A stretch of 7,871 bases of DNA from an uncultured Eubacteriales bacterium (GTDB taxonomy: Bacteria > Bacillota_A > Clostridia > Christensenellales > Aristaeellaceae), in the NCBI GenBank assembly GCA_902766515.1, contig CACXEB010000385.1, positions 1 through 7,871 of the forward strand. The letters run 5' to 3'. Positions 1 to 6,484 of this stretch are shown in pieces. Numbering within the stretch: position 1 is the stretch's first letter; each line of letters opens with the position of its first letter. The position numbers and the translations under genes are program-made. The notes beneath the pieces were generated by a model that saw nothing but the letters and a program-made list of their open reading frames with translations, did not search any database and was not told the DNA's origin.

Positions 1-13
1 GCTGTCAACCGCT

Positions 14-1135
14 TCAGGGCCAGGGCACGAAGTCCTGCACGGCCCCCTGGCCTTCGACGTAGGGGTTCAGTTTGAACCGGCCGCAGTCGTTCTGGATCAG
101 CTTCATCACCTTTTCGGCGTCCGCGCCGCCCACCAGGACGGGCTGGTAGTTGTTGGCAGGGGCGGTGCCGCTGATGTGGATGGGCCAGATGGTCAATTGA
201 TGGCCCAGGTAGGTGGTGCCGTCGAAGTACAGGTCAAACTGGGCGACGTAGCTCTGGATGACGGTCAGCTTCTCGTCTACGCCCGTGTTGCCGCCGAAGG
301 TGAAATTGCCCAGCGAGTACAGGCAGGTGACGCCGTCCGCCACGTGGATGCCCTGCGGCACGTGCGGGTGGTTGCCGATCACCAGGTGCGCGCCCATGGA
401 TTTGCACAGCTTCTCATACTTTTCCTGCATATCGGCGTGCTTCTTCTGGTACTCGCCGCCGCAGTGGATGGACGCGACGATCACCTGGCATCCGGCCTCC
501 TTGCAGGCGTCAAAGCAGGCTTTGGCCTCGGCCTGGTGCTTGCGCTCCTGCCCCTTGAAGGCGTTGTAGCGGGGGTACAGGCCGACGAAGCCGATTTTGA
601 TGTCCCCGATCTCGCGGATGCAGTAGGCGTTCAGCCCAAAGGTGGTGCCGCTGTAGCCGATGCCCTCGGCCTCCAGGGCGGCGACGGTCTTCTCCATCCC
701 CTCGGTGCCGTAGTTTTCGGTATGGTTGTTGGCCAGGTTGACGACCTCCACGCTGCCCTCGGTCAGGATCTTCGCGTAGTCCGACGGCCCGCGGAACACG
801 AGGCGGGATTTTGAAAAGCCCTTTTTGATGTCGTCCGCCAGCACGTTTTCCAGGTTCACAAAGGTGATGTCGTCCTGGCTGAACATCTCGTACAGCCCCG
901 CGAAGGGATAGGCGTAGCCGTTCTGCTCGATGTAGGTGTCGTAGGAATACGTGCCCTCGCCCTTCCTGCGGACGCTCTCGCTCGCGCCGATCAGCGCGTC
1001 GCCGGTGCAGCTGAGCTTCACGACGCGGATATTGTCGCCCGTCGGCGGCTCGCCCGCGGCGCCGGACAGGCGCGGGGCGCAGAGGCAGACCCCGCAGATC
1101 AGCAGGGCCAGGATGCTTCTGGTGACATGATTCAT
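14..1135 (-). CDS. Secreted CapA-like protein (poly-gamma-glutamate capsule family, metallophosphatase-like fold)
   Basis: A 373-residue protein of the CapA/PGA_cap family, whose members have a calcineurin-like metallophosphatase fold and include the capsule protein CapA. Visible family motifs are GD at 45-46, NLEN at 94-97, NLANNH at 133-138, IHCGGEY at 223-229, the GNHPHVPQG block at 254-262 and SLGNF at 274-278. The N-terminus is basic and then hydrophobic (about residues 6-20) with a likely signal peptidase site near SGA/AGE, so the protein is probably exported; no convincing lipobox is seen. I chose the ATG at 1135 because AAGGAGG (1146-1152) sits 10 nt upstream and because the upstream in-frame ATG at 1162 would fall at the predicted transcription start. 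No capB or capC lies nearby, so a role in poly-gamma-glutamate is not implied; members without those partners are common and of unknown substrate. It is transcribed divergently from the nahK operon. The family call is firm, the function is not. Confidence 0.88.
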   Translation of the reverse strand: MNHVTRSILALLICGVCLCAPRLSGAAGEPPTGDNIRVVKLSCTGDALIGASESVRRKGEGTYSYDTYIEQNGYAYPFAGLYEMFSQDDITFVNLENVLADDIKKGFSKSRLVFRGPSDYAKILTEGSVEVVNLANNHTENYGTEGMEKTVAALEAEGIGYSGTTFGLNAYCIREIGDIKIGFVGLYPRYNAFKGQERKHQAEAKACFDACKEAGCQVIVASIHCGGEYQKKHADMQEKYEKLCKSMGAHLVIGNHPHVPQGIHVADGVTCLYSLGNFTFGGNTGVDEKLTVIQSYVAQFDLYFDGTTYLGHQLTIWPIHISGTAPANNYQPVLVGGADAEKVMKLIQNDCGRFKLNPYVEGQGAVQDFVPWP

Positions 1136-1168
1136 GGCGTTGGTTCCTCCTTGGTCAGACATGGGGGT

Positions 1169-1197
1169 ATTTTAACATATCCGCTGGATTGACACAA
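1169..1197 (-). promoter_or_regulatory. Predicted sigma-A-type promoter of the CapA-like gene
   Basis: On the minus strand, TTGTGT (1192-1197) serves as a weak -35. A 17-nt spacer follows, then TAAAAT (1169-1174) as the -10, preceded by TGT, which gives an extended -10. Transcription would begin near 1162, leaving a leader of about 27 nt that contains the AAGGAGG ribosome binding site. This placement excludes the longer reading frame start at 1162 as the normal start. Confidence 0.6.
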
Positions 1198-1203
1198 GTG
1201 GAA

Positions 1204-1220
1204 CGGTTGATAATCAACCG
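1204..1220. promoter_or_regulatory. Perfect 17-bp palindrome, candidate operator
   Basis: CGGTTGAT-A-ATCAACCG is a perfect inverted repeat with 8-bp arms around one central base. It covers the whole -35 (1207-1212) of the rightward promoter and lies 6 bp upstream of the -35 of the leftward promoter. A dimeric repressor bound here would block the nahK operon and could also influence the CapA-like gene. The symmetry and position are seen directly; the operator role is inferred, and I cannot name the regulator. No regulator gene is in the window. Confidence 0.6.
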
Positions 1221-1235
1221 GAAATGTGGTATGAT
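1207..1235 (+). promoter_or_regulatory. Predicted sigma-A-type promoter of the nahK-uppP operon
   Basis: TTGATA (1207-1212) as -35, a 17-nt spacer, and TATGAT (1230-1235) as -10, preceded by TGG for an extended -10. Both hexamers differ from consensus at only one position. Transcription would start near 1242, giving a leader of about 50 nt to the ATG at 1293. The leader holds two self-complementary CCGCGG blocks (1250-1255 and 1272-1277) that could pair just ahead of the ribosome binding site. An alternative -35 (TTGACA, 1189-1194) is too far from this -10 and has no good partner. Confidence 0.75.
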
Positions 1236-1292
1236 CTGCCGGTAGGATCCCGCGGGGCGCGCAACAGGCCGCCGCGGTCAGGAGGTAGATTC

Positions 1293-2345
1293 ATGCAGGA
1301 GATGATTTCCCGCTTTGTACTGGAGGGAATGCCCATCGGCTGTGTGCCGTTCGGCTCCGGCCACATCAACAAGACGTGGCTGGTGGTCACCAACCGGCCG
1401 CATCTGTATGTGCTCCAGAATGTCAATACCCAGACCTTCCGGGACCCGCGGGGCCTGATGCGCAACGTCATCATGGTGACGGACCATATCCGCCGCAAGG
1501 TGCGGGATCCACGGCAGGTCCTGCAGCTGGTGCCGACCACGGACGGCGAAAAGTACATCCTGGAGGAGGACGGCCGGCTGTGGCGGATGTATGAGTATGT
1601 GACCGGCAGCATCTGCCTGGACATGCCCGAGAGCACCGAGGACTTCCGGCAGGCGGGCCGCGCCTTCGGCGCGTTCCAGCAGCAGCTGGCGGACTTTCCG
1701 GCGGACCAGCTGACAGAATCCATCCCGGACTTCCACCATACCCCGAAACGCTTTGAGGCGCTGCGCCGGGCAATCGACGCGGACGTCATGAACCGCGCGG
1801 CCGGTGTCCGGCCGGAGATCGATTTCTACCTGGCCCGCGAGGCGTCCGCCGGGGAACTGATCGGCCTGCTGAACCGCGGCGAGCTCAGCCTCCGGGTGAC
1901 GCACAACGACACCAAGCTCAACAACGTCATGCTGGACGAAAAGACGCGGGAGCCGCTGTGCATCGTCGACCTGGACACGGTCATGCCTGGCCTGGCCGCC
2001 TACGATTACGGCGACGCGATCCGCTTCGGCGCGTCGGAGGCGGCGGAGGATGAGCAGGACCTGGGCAAGGTCCGGCTGTCCATGGACATGTACCGCGCCT
2101 TCACGGAGGGCTTCCTGTCCGTGTGCCGCGACAGCCTGAACGTCCTGGAGCGCGAGACCCTGGCGGACGGCGCGCGGCTGATTACGCTGGAATGCGGCGC
2201 CCGCTTCCTGACGGACTACCTGCAGGGCGATACCTATTTCCACATCGCCCGCCCCGGCCACAACCTGGACCGCGCGCGCACCCAGATGGCGCTGGTGGGC
2301 GACATGGAGCGCCACTGGGACGAAATGAAAGCCATCCTGAAATAA
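1293..2345 (+). CDS. nahK: N-acetylhexosamine 1-kinase-like sugar kinase (aminoglycoside phosphotransferase fold)
   Basis: A 350-residue anomeric sugar kinase closely resembling bifidobacterial NahK, which phosphorylates GlcNAc or GalNAc at C1 using ATP. Matching stretches include GSGHINKTWLV (21-31), LMRNV (55-59), the catalytic THNDTKLNN (203-211, with D206 the predicted base), the metal-binding IVDLDTVMPG (224-233), GDAIRFGAS (240-248), and ECGARFLTDYL (300-310). Length matches NahK (about 360). The ATG at 1293 has AGGAGGT 6 nt upstream (1280-1286); the longer in-frame start at 1224 lies upstream of the predicted transcript start and is excluded. In bifidobacteria nahK sits with lacto-N-biose phosphorylase, galT and galE; none is present here. 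Relatives are often annotated only as phosphotransferase or, wrongly, as mucin desulfatase. It is the first gene of a five-gene operon. The family is clear; the exact sugar is inferred. Confidence 0.86.
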   Translation: MQEMISRFVLEGMPIGCVPFGSGHINKTWLVVTNRPHLYVLQNVNTQTFRDPRGLMRNVIMVTDHIRRKVRDPRQVLQLVPTTDGEKYILEEDGRLWRMYEYVTGSICLDMPESTEDFRQAGRAFGAFQQQLADFPADQLTESIPDFHHTPKRFEALRRAIDADVMNRAAGVRPEIDFYLAREASAGELIGLLNRGELSLRVTHNDTKLNNVMLDEKTREPLCIVDLDTVMPGLAAYDYGDAIRFGASEAAEDEQDLGKVRLSMDMYRAFTEGFLSVCRDSLNVLERETLADGARLITLECGARFLTDYLQGDTYFHIARPGHNLDRARTQMALVGDMERHWDEMKAILK

Positions 2346-2376
2346 TGATTCCGGATCAATGAAAGGAGAAAAAACC

Positions 2377-2721
2377 ATGAGCGACTGTCTGTTCTGCAAA
2401 ATCGTGAGCGGGGAGATCCCCAGCACGAAGGTCTACGAGGATGAAAACTGCTACGCCTTCCGGGACATCAACCCGCAGGCCCCGACGCACGTGGTGCTGG
2501 TGCCCCGGACGCATGTCCATGGCCTGGACGGGCTGGATGGCCTGACCGACGCGGAGCTGGCCGCGCTGTTGCGGGCCGCCGCGAACATCGCGAAGCAGGA
2601 GGGTATCGACCGGAGCGGCTACCGCCTGATCTCCAACTGCGGGCCGGATGCCTGCCAGTCGGTGGGCCACCTGCATTTCCATATCCTGGGCGGCCGTCCG
2701 ATGGCCGACAAGATGGCGTAA
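2377..2721 (+). CDS. hinT: Histidine-triad (HIT/HinT) purine nucleoside phosphoramidase
   Basis: A complete 114-residue cytoplasmic HIT protein of the HinT branch, which hydrolyses AMP-lysine-type phosphoramidates and aminoacyl adenylates. The N-terminal CLFCKIVSGEIPS block (4-16) is typical, as are FRDINPQAPTH (28-38) and LVPRTH (41-46). The triad HLHFHILGGR follows at 98-107, with H98 and H102 flanking H100, the expected nucleophile. N87 and Q94 of the usual active-site surroundings are kept. C4 and C7 could form half of the zinc site seen in some bacterial members. The start at 2377 follows AAAGGAG (2362-2368); an in-frame ATG at 2359 would place that site inside the gene. It lies 31 nt after nahK and 13 nt before uppP, so it is co-transcribed. 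HIT genes are common passengers in housekeeping operons, and the context does not reveal its substrate. Confidence 0.93.
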   Translation: MSDCLFCKIVSGEIPSTKVYEDENCYAFRDINPQAPTHVVLVPRTHVHGLDGLDGLTDAELAALLRAAANIAKQEGIDRSGYRLISNCGPDACQSVGHLHFHILGGRPMADKMA

Positions 2722-2726
2722 GGAGG
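2721..2726 (+). promoter_or_regulatory. Ribosome binding site that decides the uppP start
   Basis: AGGAGG begins on the last base of the hinT stop codon. Two in-frame ATGs follow, at 2729 and 2735. The first would leave only 2 nt of spacing, too little for initiation; the second has 8 nt and is preferred. Confidence 0.75.
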
Positions 2727-2734
2727 GGATGACG

Positions 2735-3565
2735 ATGACCTGGTGGCAGGCGCTATTGCTGGGCGCAGTCCAGGGGCTGGGCGAATTCCTGCCCATCTCC
2801 TCGAGCGGCCATATCCTGTTCCTGGAGCAGCTGCTGCAGATGAATGTCCCGGAGGAGGCCATGCTGCTGGTGACGGTGATGCTGCACGTCGGCACGCTGC
2901 TGGTGGTCCTGATCGTGTTCTGGAAGGACTGGCTGGACATCCTGAAAAACCTGTTCCATTCCAAGGTGCTGCTGTGGCTGTTCGTGGCCAGCCTGCCCGC
3001 GCTGGCGGTCAAGCTGGCGCTGGGCGACCTGTTCGACAAGCTGGAGGCGGGCGGCCTGCTGGGCGTCTTCTTCCTGGTGACGGCGCTGATGATCGCGCTG
3101 ATGCAGCGGCTCAGCAGCGGTCAGCATAAAAAGACGACCGACACGGTCACGGGCAAACACGCCCTGATCATGGGCTGCTTCCAGGCGCTGGGCATGATGA
3201 CCGGCATCAGCCGCAGCGGATCCACCACGCTGGGCGGCGTGTGGAGCGGCCTGAGCCGCAAGAGCGCGATCAAGTTCTGCTTCATGATGAGCGCACCCGC
3301 TGTGCTGGGCAGCCTGCTGGTCGAGGGCAAGGACGCCTATGACAATGGCGCGTTCGCCCTGATCAAGGACATGCTGCCCGTGATCCTGCTCGGCGTCGCG
3401 GTCGCGTTTGTGCTGGGCCTGCTGACGGTCCGCTTCATGCTCCGCCGTGTCGAGACAATCAGCTCCAGCGCGTTCGTGATCTACATGGCGGTGCTGGGCA
3501 TCACGACCATCGTGCTGCAGGTGCTGCACGTGGCCGGCTTCCAGCCGCTGGGGCTGCCGTCATGA
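2735..3565 (+). CDS. uppP: Undecaprenyl-diphosphatase (bacitracin resistance family)
   Basis: A 276-residue integral membrane phosphatase that converts undecaprenyl pyrophosphate to undecaprenyl phosphate, recycling the lipid carrier for peptidoglycan and other surface polymers; its overproduction gives bacitracin resistance. The first signature is the (E/Q)xxxE block with Q13 and E17, running into FLPISSSGH (18-26). The second is TGISRSGST (156-164), carrying the conserved Ser-Arg-Ser of the active site. Several hydrophobic segments (about 45-62, 78-95, 108-124, 212-234 and 247-266) fit the multi-pass topology, and length is normal for the family. One oddity is Thr156 where most relatives have Pro in PGxSRS. 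Its stop codon overlaps the start of the next gene by 4 nt (ATGA), so translation is probably coupled. Confidence 0.95.
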   Translation: MTWWQALLLGAVQGLGEFLPISSSGHILFLEQLLQMNVPEEAMLLVTVMLHVGTLLVVLIVFWKDWLDILKNLFHSKVLLWLFVASLPALAVKLALGDLFDKLEAGGLLGVFFLVTALMIALMQRLSSGQHKKTTDTVTGKHALIMGCFQALGMMTGISRSGSTTLGGVWSGLSRKSAIKFCFMMSAPAVLGSLLVEGKDAYDNGAFALIKDMLPVILLGVAVAFVLGLLTVRFMLRRVETISSSAFVIYMAVLGITTIVLQVLHVAGFQPLGLPS

Positions 3566-3801
3566 CGGCGGGAGCGGAGGAGGCCTTCCCGGAGCTCAGC
3601 CAGGACACGGTCGACCGGCTGGTCCGGGCGCAGACGATGGAGGAATACCTGGCGATCGCCGCGGAGGCCGGCATCGACTGGAACATGCTGGACGACGAGT
3701 GGCTGGAGGCCATCGTCGACGGCGACGTGACTGAACTGATTGACAGGCTGGAGCGCGCACGGCGCCGGGCCAGAAAGGGTAAACATGCGGATAGGGTTTG
3801 A
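3562..3801 (+). CDS. Small unrecognised protein, 79 aa, coupled between uppP and the DUF1846 gene
   Basis: I do not recognise a firm family. It starts on the ATGA that ends uppP and stops 17 nt inside the next gene, so it is sandwiched by overlaps on both sides, which supports a real, translationally coupled gene. There is no strong ribosome binding site of its own, which fits re-initiation. The chain is acidic to about residue 60 (for example DDEWLEAIVDGD at 44-55) and ends in a basic tail (RARRRARKGK, 65-74). It looks largely helical with no signal peptide, membrane segment or cysteine. The stretch from RAQTMEEYLAIAAEAGIDW (22-40) to LDDEWLEAI (43-51) recalls the second half of Nif11-type domains (helix, 'A.EAGID', then an acidic helix). 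That resemblance is by eye and weak, and no Gly-Gly leader cleavage site or core peptide follows. Confidence 0.68.
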   Translation: MTAGAEEAFPELSQDTVDRLVRAQTMEEYLAIAAEAGIDWNMLDDEWLEAIVDGDVTELIDRLERARRRARKGKHADRV

Positions 3802-5266
3802 CCAGGAAAAATACACGCGCCTGCAGTCGGAACGCATCCTGGCGCGCATCGATCACTTCGGCGGCAAGCTGTACCTGGAGTTCGGCGGCAAGCTGTTTGA
3901 CGACTACCACGCGACGCGCGTGCTGCCCGGCTTCCCGCCCGACGCCAAGATCCGGATGCTGCTGGAGCTCAGGGAGCAGGCGGAAATCGTCATCGTCATC
4001 AACGCGAACGACATCGAAAAAAGCAAGATCCGCGGCGACCTGGGCATCACCTATGACCTGGACGTGCTCCGCCTGATCGACGCCTTCCGCGGCTTTGGGC
4101 TGTATGTGGGCTCCGTGGTGCTGACCCGCTATGCCGGGCAGAACGCCGCGGACCAGTTTGAACAGCGCCTGAACGCGCTGGGTGTGCGCGTGTACCGGCA
4201 TTACCCGATCGCCGGCTATCCGACCGACGTCAACCATATCGTTTCGGAGGAAGGCTTCGGCCGCAACGACTATATCGAGACCAGCCGCCCCCTGGTGGTG
4301 GTTACCGCGCCCGGGCCGGGCAGCGGGAAAATGGCGACCTGCCTGAGCCAGGTGTACCAGGAAAACCGCCGCGGCCTCAAGGCGGGCTACGCGAAGTTCG
4401 AGACCTTCCCGATCTGGAACCTGCCGCTCAAGCATCCGGTCAACGTGGCATACGAGGCCGCGACCGCGGACCTCGCCGACGTGAACATGATCGACCCCTT
4501 CCATCTGGACGCCTACGGCGAAAAGACGGTCAACTACAACCGTGATATCGAGATCTTCCCGGTGCTGGAGACGCTGTTCGAGCGGGTGTGGGGCGAGTCG
4601 CCCTACCGGTCGCCCACGGACATGGGCGTCAACATGATCGGATACTGCATCTCGGACGACGACGTGTGCCGCGCCGCCGCCCGGCAGGAGATCATCCGCC
4701 GCTGGTTCGCCGCGCGCTGCGCGAGCCTGGACGGCACCGCCGGCCCTGAGCAGGCGGACAAGATCCAGCTGCTCATGCGCCAGCTGAACATCACCGAGGA
4801 CGAGCGGCCGGTCATCGGCGCGGCACGGAACCGCCAGCAGGCGACCGGCCAGCCGGCCCTGGCGATCCAGCTGCGCGACGGCGCCATCGTCACCGGCAAG
4901 ACCTCGGACCTGATGGGCCCGTCCGCTGCGGTGGTGCTCAACGCCCTCAAGCAGCTGGCGGGCATCGGCAAGGCCACCCACCTGATCGCGCCCGAGGTAC
5001 TCGGCCCCGTGCAGGAGCTCAAGTGCAAGTACCTGGGCAACCATAACCCGCGCCTGCATTCCGACGAGGTCCTGATCGCCCTGTCCGTGAGCGCCGCGTC
5101 CGACGAGGCCGCCGCCCGCGCGCTGGCCGCCCTCAAGGACCTGAAGGACTGCGAGGCCCATGCCACGGTCATGCTGACCGCCTCCGACCGCAATACCTTC
5201 CGCCGCCTCGGCGTCCGGCTGACGACCGATCCGGTGTACCAGAACCATAAGCTGTTTCACAGGTAA
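3785..5266 (+). CDS. DUF1846 / UPF0371 family protein
   Basis: A 493-residue cytoplasmic protein matching the DUF1846 (UPF0371) family from end to end, a conserved group in Bacillota and Actinobacteria whose biochemical role is, to my knowledge, unassigned. Characteristic stretches are KLYLEFGGKLFDDYHATRVL (28-47), INANDIEKSKIRGDLGITYD (72-91), GYPTDVNHI (144-152), AKFETFPIWNLPL (203-215), DVNMIDPFH (232-240), TVNYNRDIEIFPVL (248-261), SPTDMGVNM (276-284), GKTSDLMGPSAA (371-382) and LGNHNPRLHSDE (417-428). The segment APGPGSGKMAT (175-185) resembles a P-loop and suggests nucleotide or phosphate binding. The start at 3785 is chosen because homologous sequence begins there (MRIGFDQEKY) and an AAAGGG motif lies just upstream; 17 nt overlap the preceding gene. 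It is the last gene of the operon by spacing. Confidence 0.93.
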   Translation: MRIGFDQEKYTRLQSERILARIDHFGGKLYLEFGGKLFDDYHATRVLPGFPPDAKIRMLLELREQAEIVIVINANDIEKSKIRGDLGITYDLDVLRLIDAFRGFGLYVGSVVLTRYAGQNAADQFEQRLNALGVRVYRHYPIAGYPTDVNHIVSEEGFGRNDYIETSRPLVVVTAPGPGSGKMATCLSQVYQENRRGLKAGYAKFETFPIWNLPLKHPVNVAYEAATADLADVNMIDPFHLDAYGEKTVNYNRDIEIFPVLETLFERVWGESPYRSPTDMGVNMIGYCISDDDVCRAAARQEIIRRWFAARCASLDGTAGPEQADKIQLLMRQLNITEDERPVIGAARNRQQATGQPALAIQLRDGAIVTGKTSDLMGPSAAVVLNALKQLAGIGKATHLIAPEVLGPVQELKCKYLGNHNPRLHSDEVLIALSVSAASDEAAARALAALKDLKDCEAHATVMLTASDRNTFRRLGVRLTTDPVYQNHKLFHR

Positions 5267-5314
5267 GCGCTCCCGTCCTTCACCGCCCCCATCGCGTTCA
5301 GAGGAGATGCTGCC

Positions 5315-6412
5315 ATGAAACGAAACCGGATCATTGCCATCGTGATGGTGCTGCTGTCCATGCTCCTGCCGGCGCAGGCGCGGGCGGCGGACGGCTGGAC
5401 CTGCCCGGTGTGTGAAAAGCAGGTGAACGGGGAGGCGGGGGACCTTTGCCCGTCCTGCGGGTATGCGCGCCATGCCCACGACTGGGCATCGGCGACCTGC
5501 CTGACCCCGAAGACCTGCAAAACCTGCGGGGAGACGGAAGGCCAGCCGGACCCGGAGAAGCATGAGGGACCGCTCTTTATCCGGGACGCGCGGCCGGCCG
5601 ACGCCTGCCGGGCGGCGGGATACACGGGGGATGTCTGCTGCGAGGCCTGCGGCAGGGTGGTGGAGCAGGGACACGCAATCCCCGCCACGGGCCATGACTG
5701 GCAGGCAGCGACAAGAGAAGCGCCGAAAACCTGCCGGGTCTGCGGAAAGACGGAAGGGGAGCCCCTGCCGGCCCTGTCCGCCGGGGAGATCGTGACTTTC
5801 GGCCGGTATGAGCAGGATGATCATCCGGAGAACGGGGCGGAGCCGGTGGCGTGGCAGGTGCTGGAGGTGGATGAAGCCAATGGAAAGGCGCTGCTGATCA
5901 GCCGTTATGGCCTGGACGCGAAGCCCTATCATGAGGAATTTGAAGATGCTGCCTGGGACGCGTGCTCGCTGCGGAAGTGGCTGAATGAGGATTTCCTGCT
6001 GACAGCGTTCACGGAAACGGAGCGGAACGGCATCCTGGTGACGGAAGTGGATAACAGCCGGCGGCAGGGGAAGAGCGGTGCGGCTGATGCGTTCTGCGCT
6101 GACACGCAGGACAGGATTTTCCTGCTGAGCTACGCGGAAGCCAACCGGTATTTCGGATTGAATGCGTATGAAAATGACGCGGCCTGCGCCTGGGCGACGC
6201 CCTATGCGCTCGCGCAGGGCGGTCTGGTGCCGGACGGACTCATGGCGGAGGGCATACCGGCCGCGGGATGGTGGCTGCGGGTGCCCGCCTACGGTGACGG
6301 CTTCAGCGCTGCCGTGTGCTATGACGGCTCCGCTTGCTATGATGCTGTGACCAGTACGAACAACTGCGTCCGCCCTGCTTTATGGATTGATCTTGCGTCC
6401 GGCTTTGTCTGA
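5315..6412 (+). CDS. Secreted cysteine-module protein with C-terminal DUF6273-like domain
   Basis: A 365-residue exported protein. A signal peptide (KRNR, then a hydrophobic run at 6-20) ends at AQARA/AD, predicted cleavage after residue 24. Next comes a CxxC...CxxC head (C30, C33, C45, C48), then three His/Cys modules (55-82, 83-126 and 127-152). From about 155 the chain changes character: SAGEIVTFGRYEQ, PVAWQVLEVDE, ALLISRYGLDAKPY, SLRKWLNEDFL, DRIFLLSYAEANRYF and a closing WWLRVP...CVRPALWIDL follow the pattern of DUF6273 domains, which are common in secreted Clostridia proteins and of unknown function. No LPxTG, second membrane segment or SLH motif is present, so how it is retained is unclear. 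AGAGGAG (5300-5306) precedes the ATG. It begins 48 nt after the DUF1846 gene with no terminator visible between them, so read-through is possible. It is a paralogue of the gene at 6485. Confidence 0.85.
   Translation: MKRNRIIAIVMVLLSMLLPAQARAADGWTCPVCEKQVNGEAGDLCPSCGYARHAHDWASATCLTPKTCKTCGETEGQPDPEKHEGPLFIRDARPADACRAAGYTGDVCCEACGRVVEQGHAIPATGHDWQAATREAPKTCRVCGKTEGEPLPALSAGEIVTFGRYEQDDHPENGAEPVAWQVLEVDEANGKALLISRYGLDAKPYHEEFEDAAWDACSLRKWLNEDFLLTAFTETERNGILVTEVDNSRRQGKSGAADAFCADTQDRIFLLSYAEANRYFGLNAYENDAACAWATPYALAQGGLVPDGLMAEGIPAAGWWLRVPAYGDGFSAAVCYDGSACYDAVTSTNNCVRPALWIDLASGFV
5477..5770 (+). repeat. Three His/Cys modules in the first paralogue
   Basis: Coding repeat made of a short module (HDW..ATC..PKTC..CG.TEG, residues 55-82), a long module (H...AGYTGD..C..CGR...G..IPATG, 83-126) and a second short module (127-152). 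The second short module has Arg134 where the other short modules have the first Cys, so it keeps only the CxxC pair. The long module also carries an extra Cys (C108-C109). The same module types recur in the gene starting at 6485. Confidence 0.8.
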
Positions 6413-6419
6413 TCTGTTC

Positions 6420-6437
6420 GCCCTGGCCGGGCTTTTT
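6420..6437 (+). terminator. Weak intrinsic terminator-like hairpin between the two paralogues
   Basis: GCCC (6420-6423) and GGGC (6429-6432) can form a 4-bp stem with a 5-nt loop, followed immediately by five T and a further T-rich stretch. It sits 7 nt after the stop of the first paralogue. The stem is short, so termination may be partial. I see no convincing promoter in the rest of the 72-nt gap, which leaves it open whether the second paralogue depends on read-through. Confidence 0.4.
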
Positions 6438-6484
6438 GCTTTGTGTTTGATCGTTGACGCTTTGCTGGAATGGGGAGGCTTTCC

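Noticed and set aside
5..11. TCAACCG matching part of the 17-bp palindrome arm
   Set aside because: Only seven bases match, no opposite arm is visible, and it sits beyond the stop of the CapA-like gene, so chance is the simplest explanation.
1250..1277. Possible riboswitch or attenuator in the nahK leader
   Set aside because: The paired CCGCGG blocks could form a small hairpin, but the leader is only about 50 nt and there is no T-run or recognisable aptamer.
1224..1292. N-terminal extension of the kinase reading frame from the ATG at 1224
   Set aside because: This stretch contains the predicted -10 and transcription start, has no ribosome binding site, and does not resemble NahK; the ATG at 1293 has an ideal AGGAGGT.
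5267..5314. Terminator after the DUF1846 gene
   Set aside because: The 48-nt gap shows no stem followed by a T-run.
3596..5932. Open frame of 778 codons on the minus strand
   Set aside because: It lies opposite the firmly recognised DUF1846 gene and parts of its neighbours, crosses gene boundaries, and its product is rich in Arg, Gly and His with no recognisable domain, typical of a GC-rich antisense frame.
6260..6412. C-terminal end of the DUF6273-like domain as a target of a diversity-generating retroelement
   Set aside because: The WWLRVP...VRPALWI layout loosely recalls lectin-like target domains, but there is no reverse transcriptase, no template repeat and no excess of AAC codons in the window.
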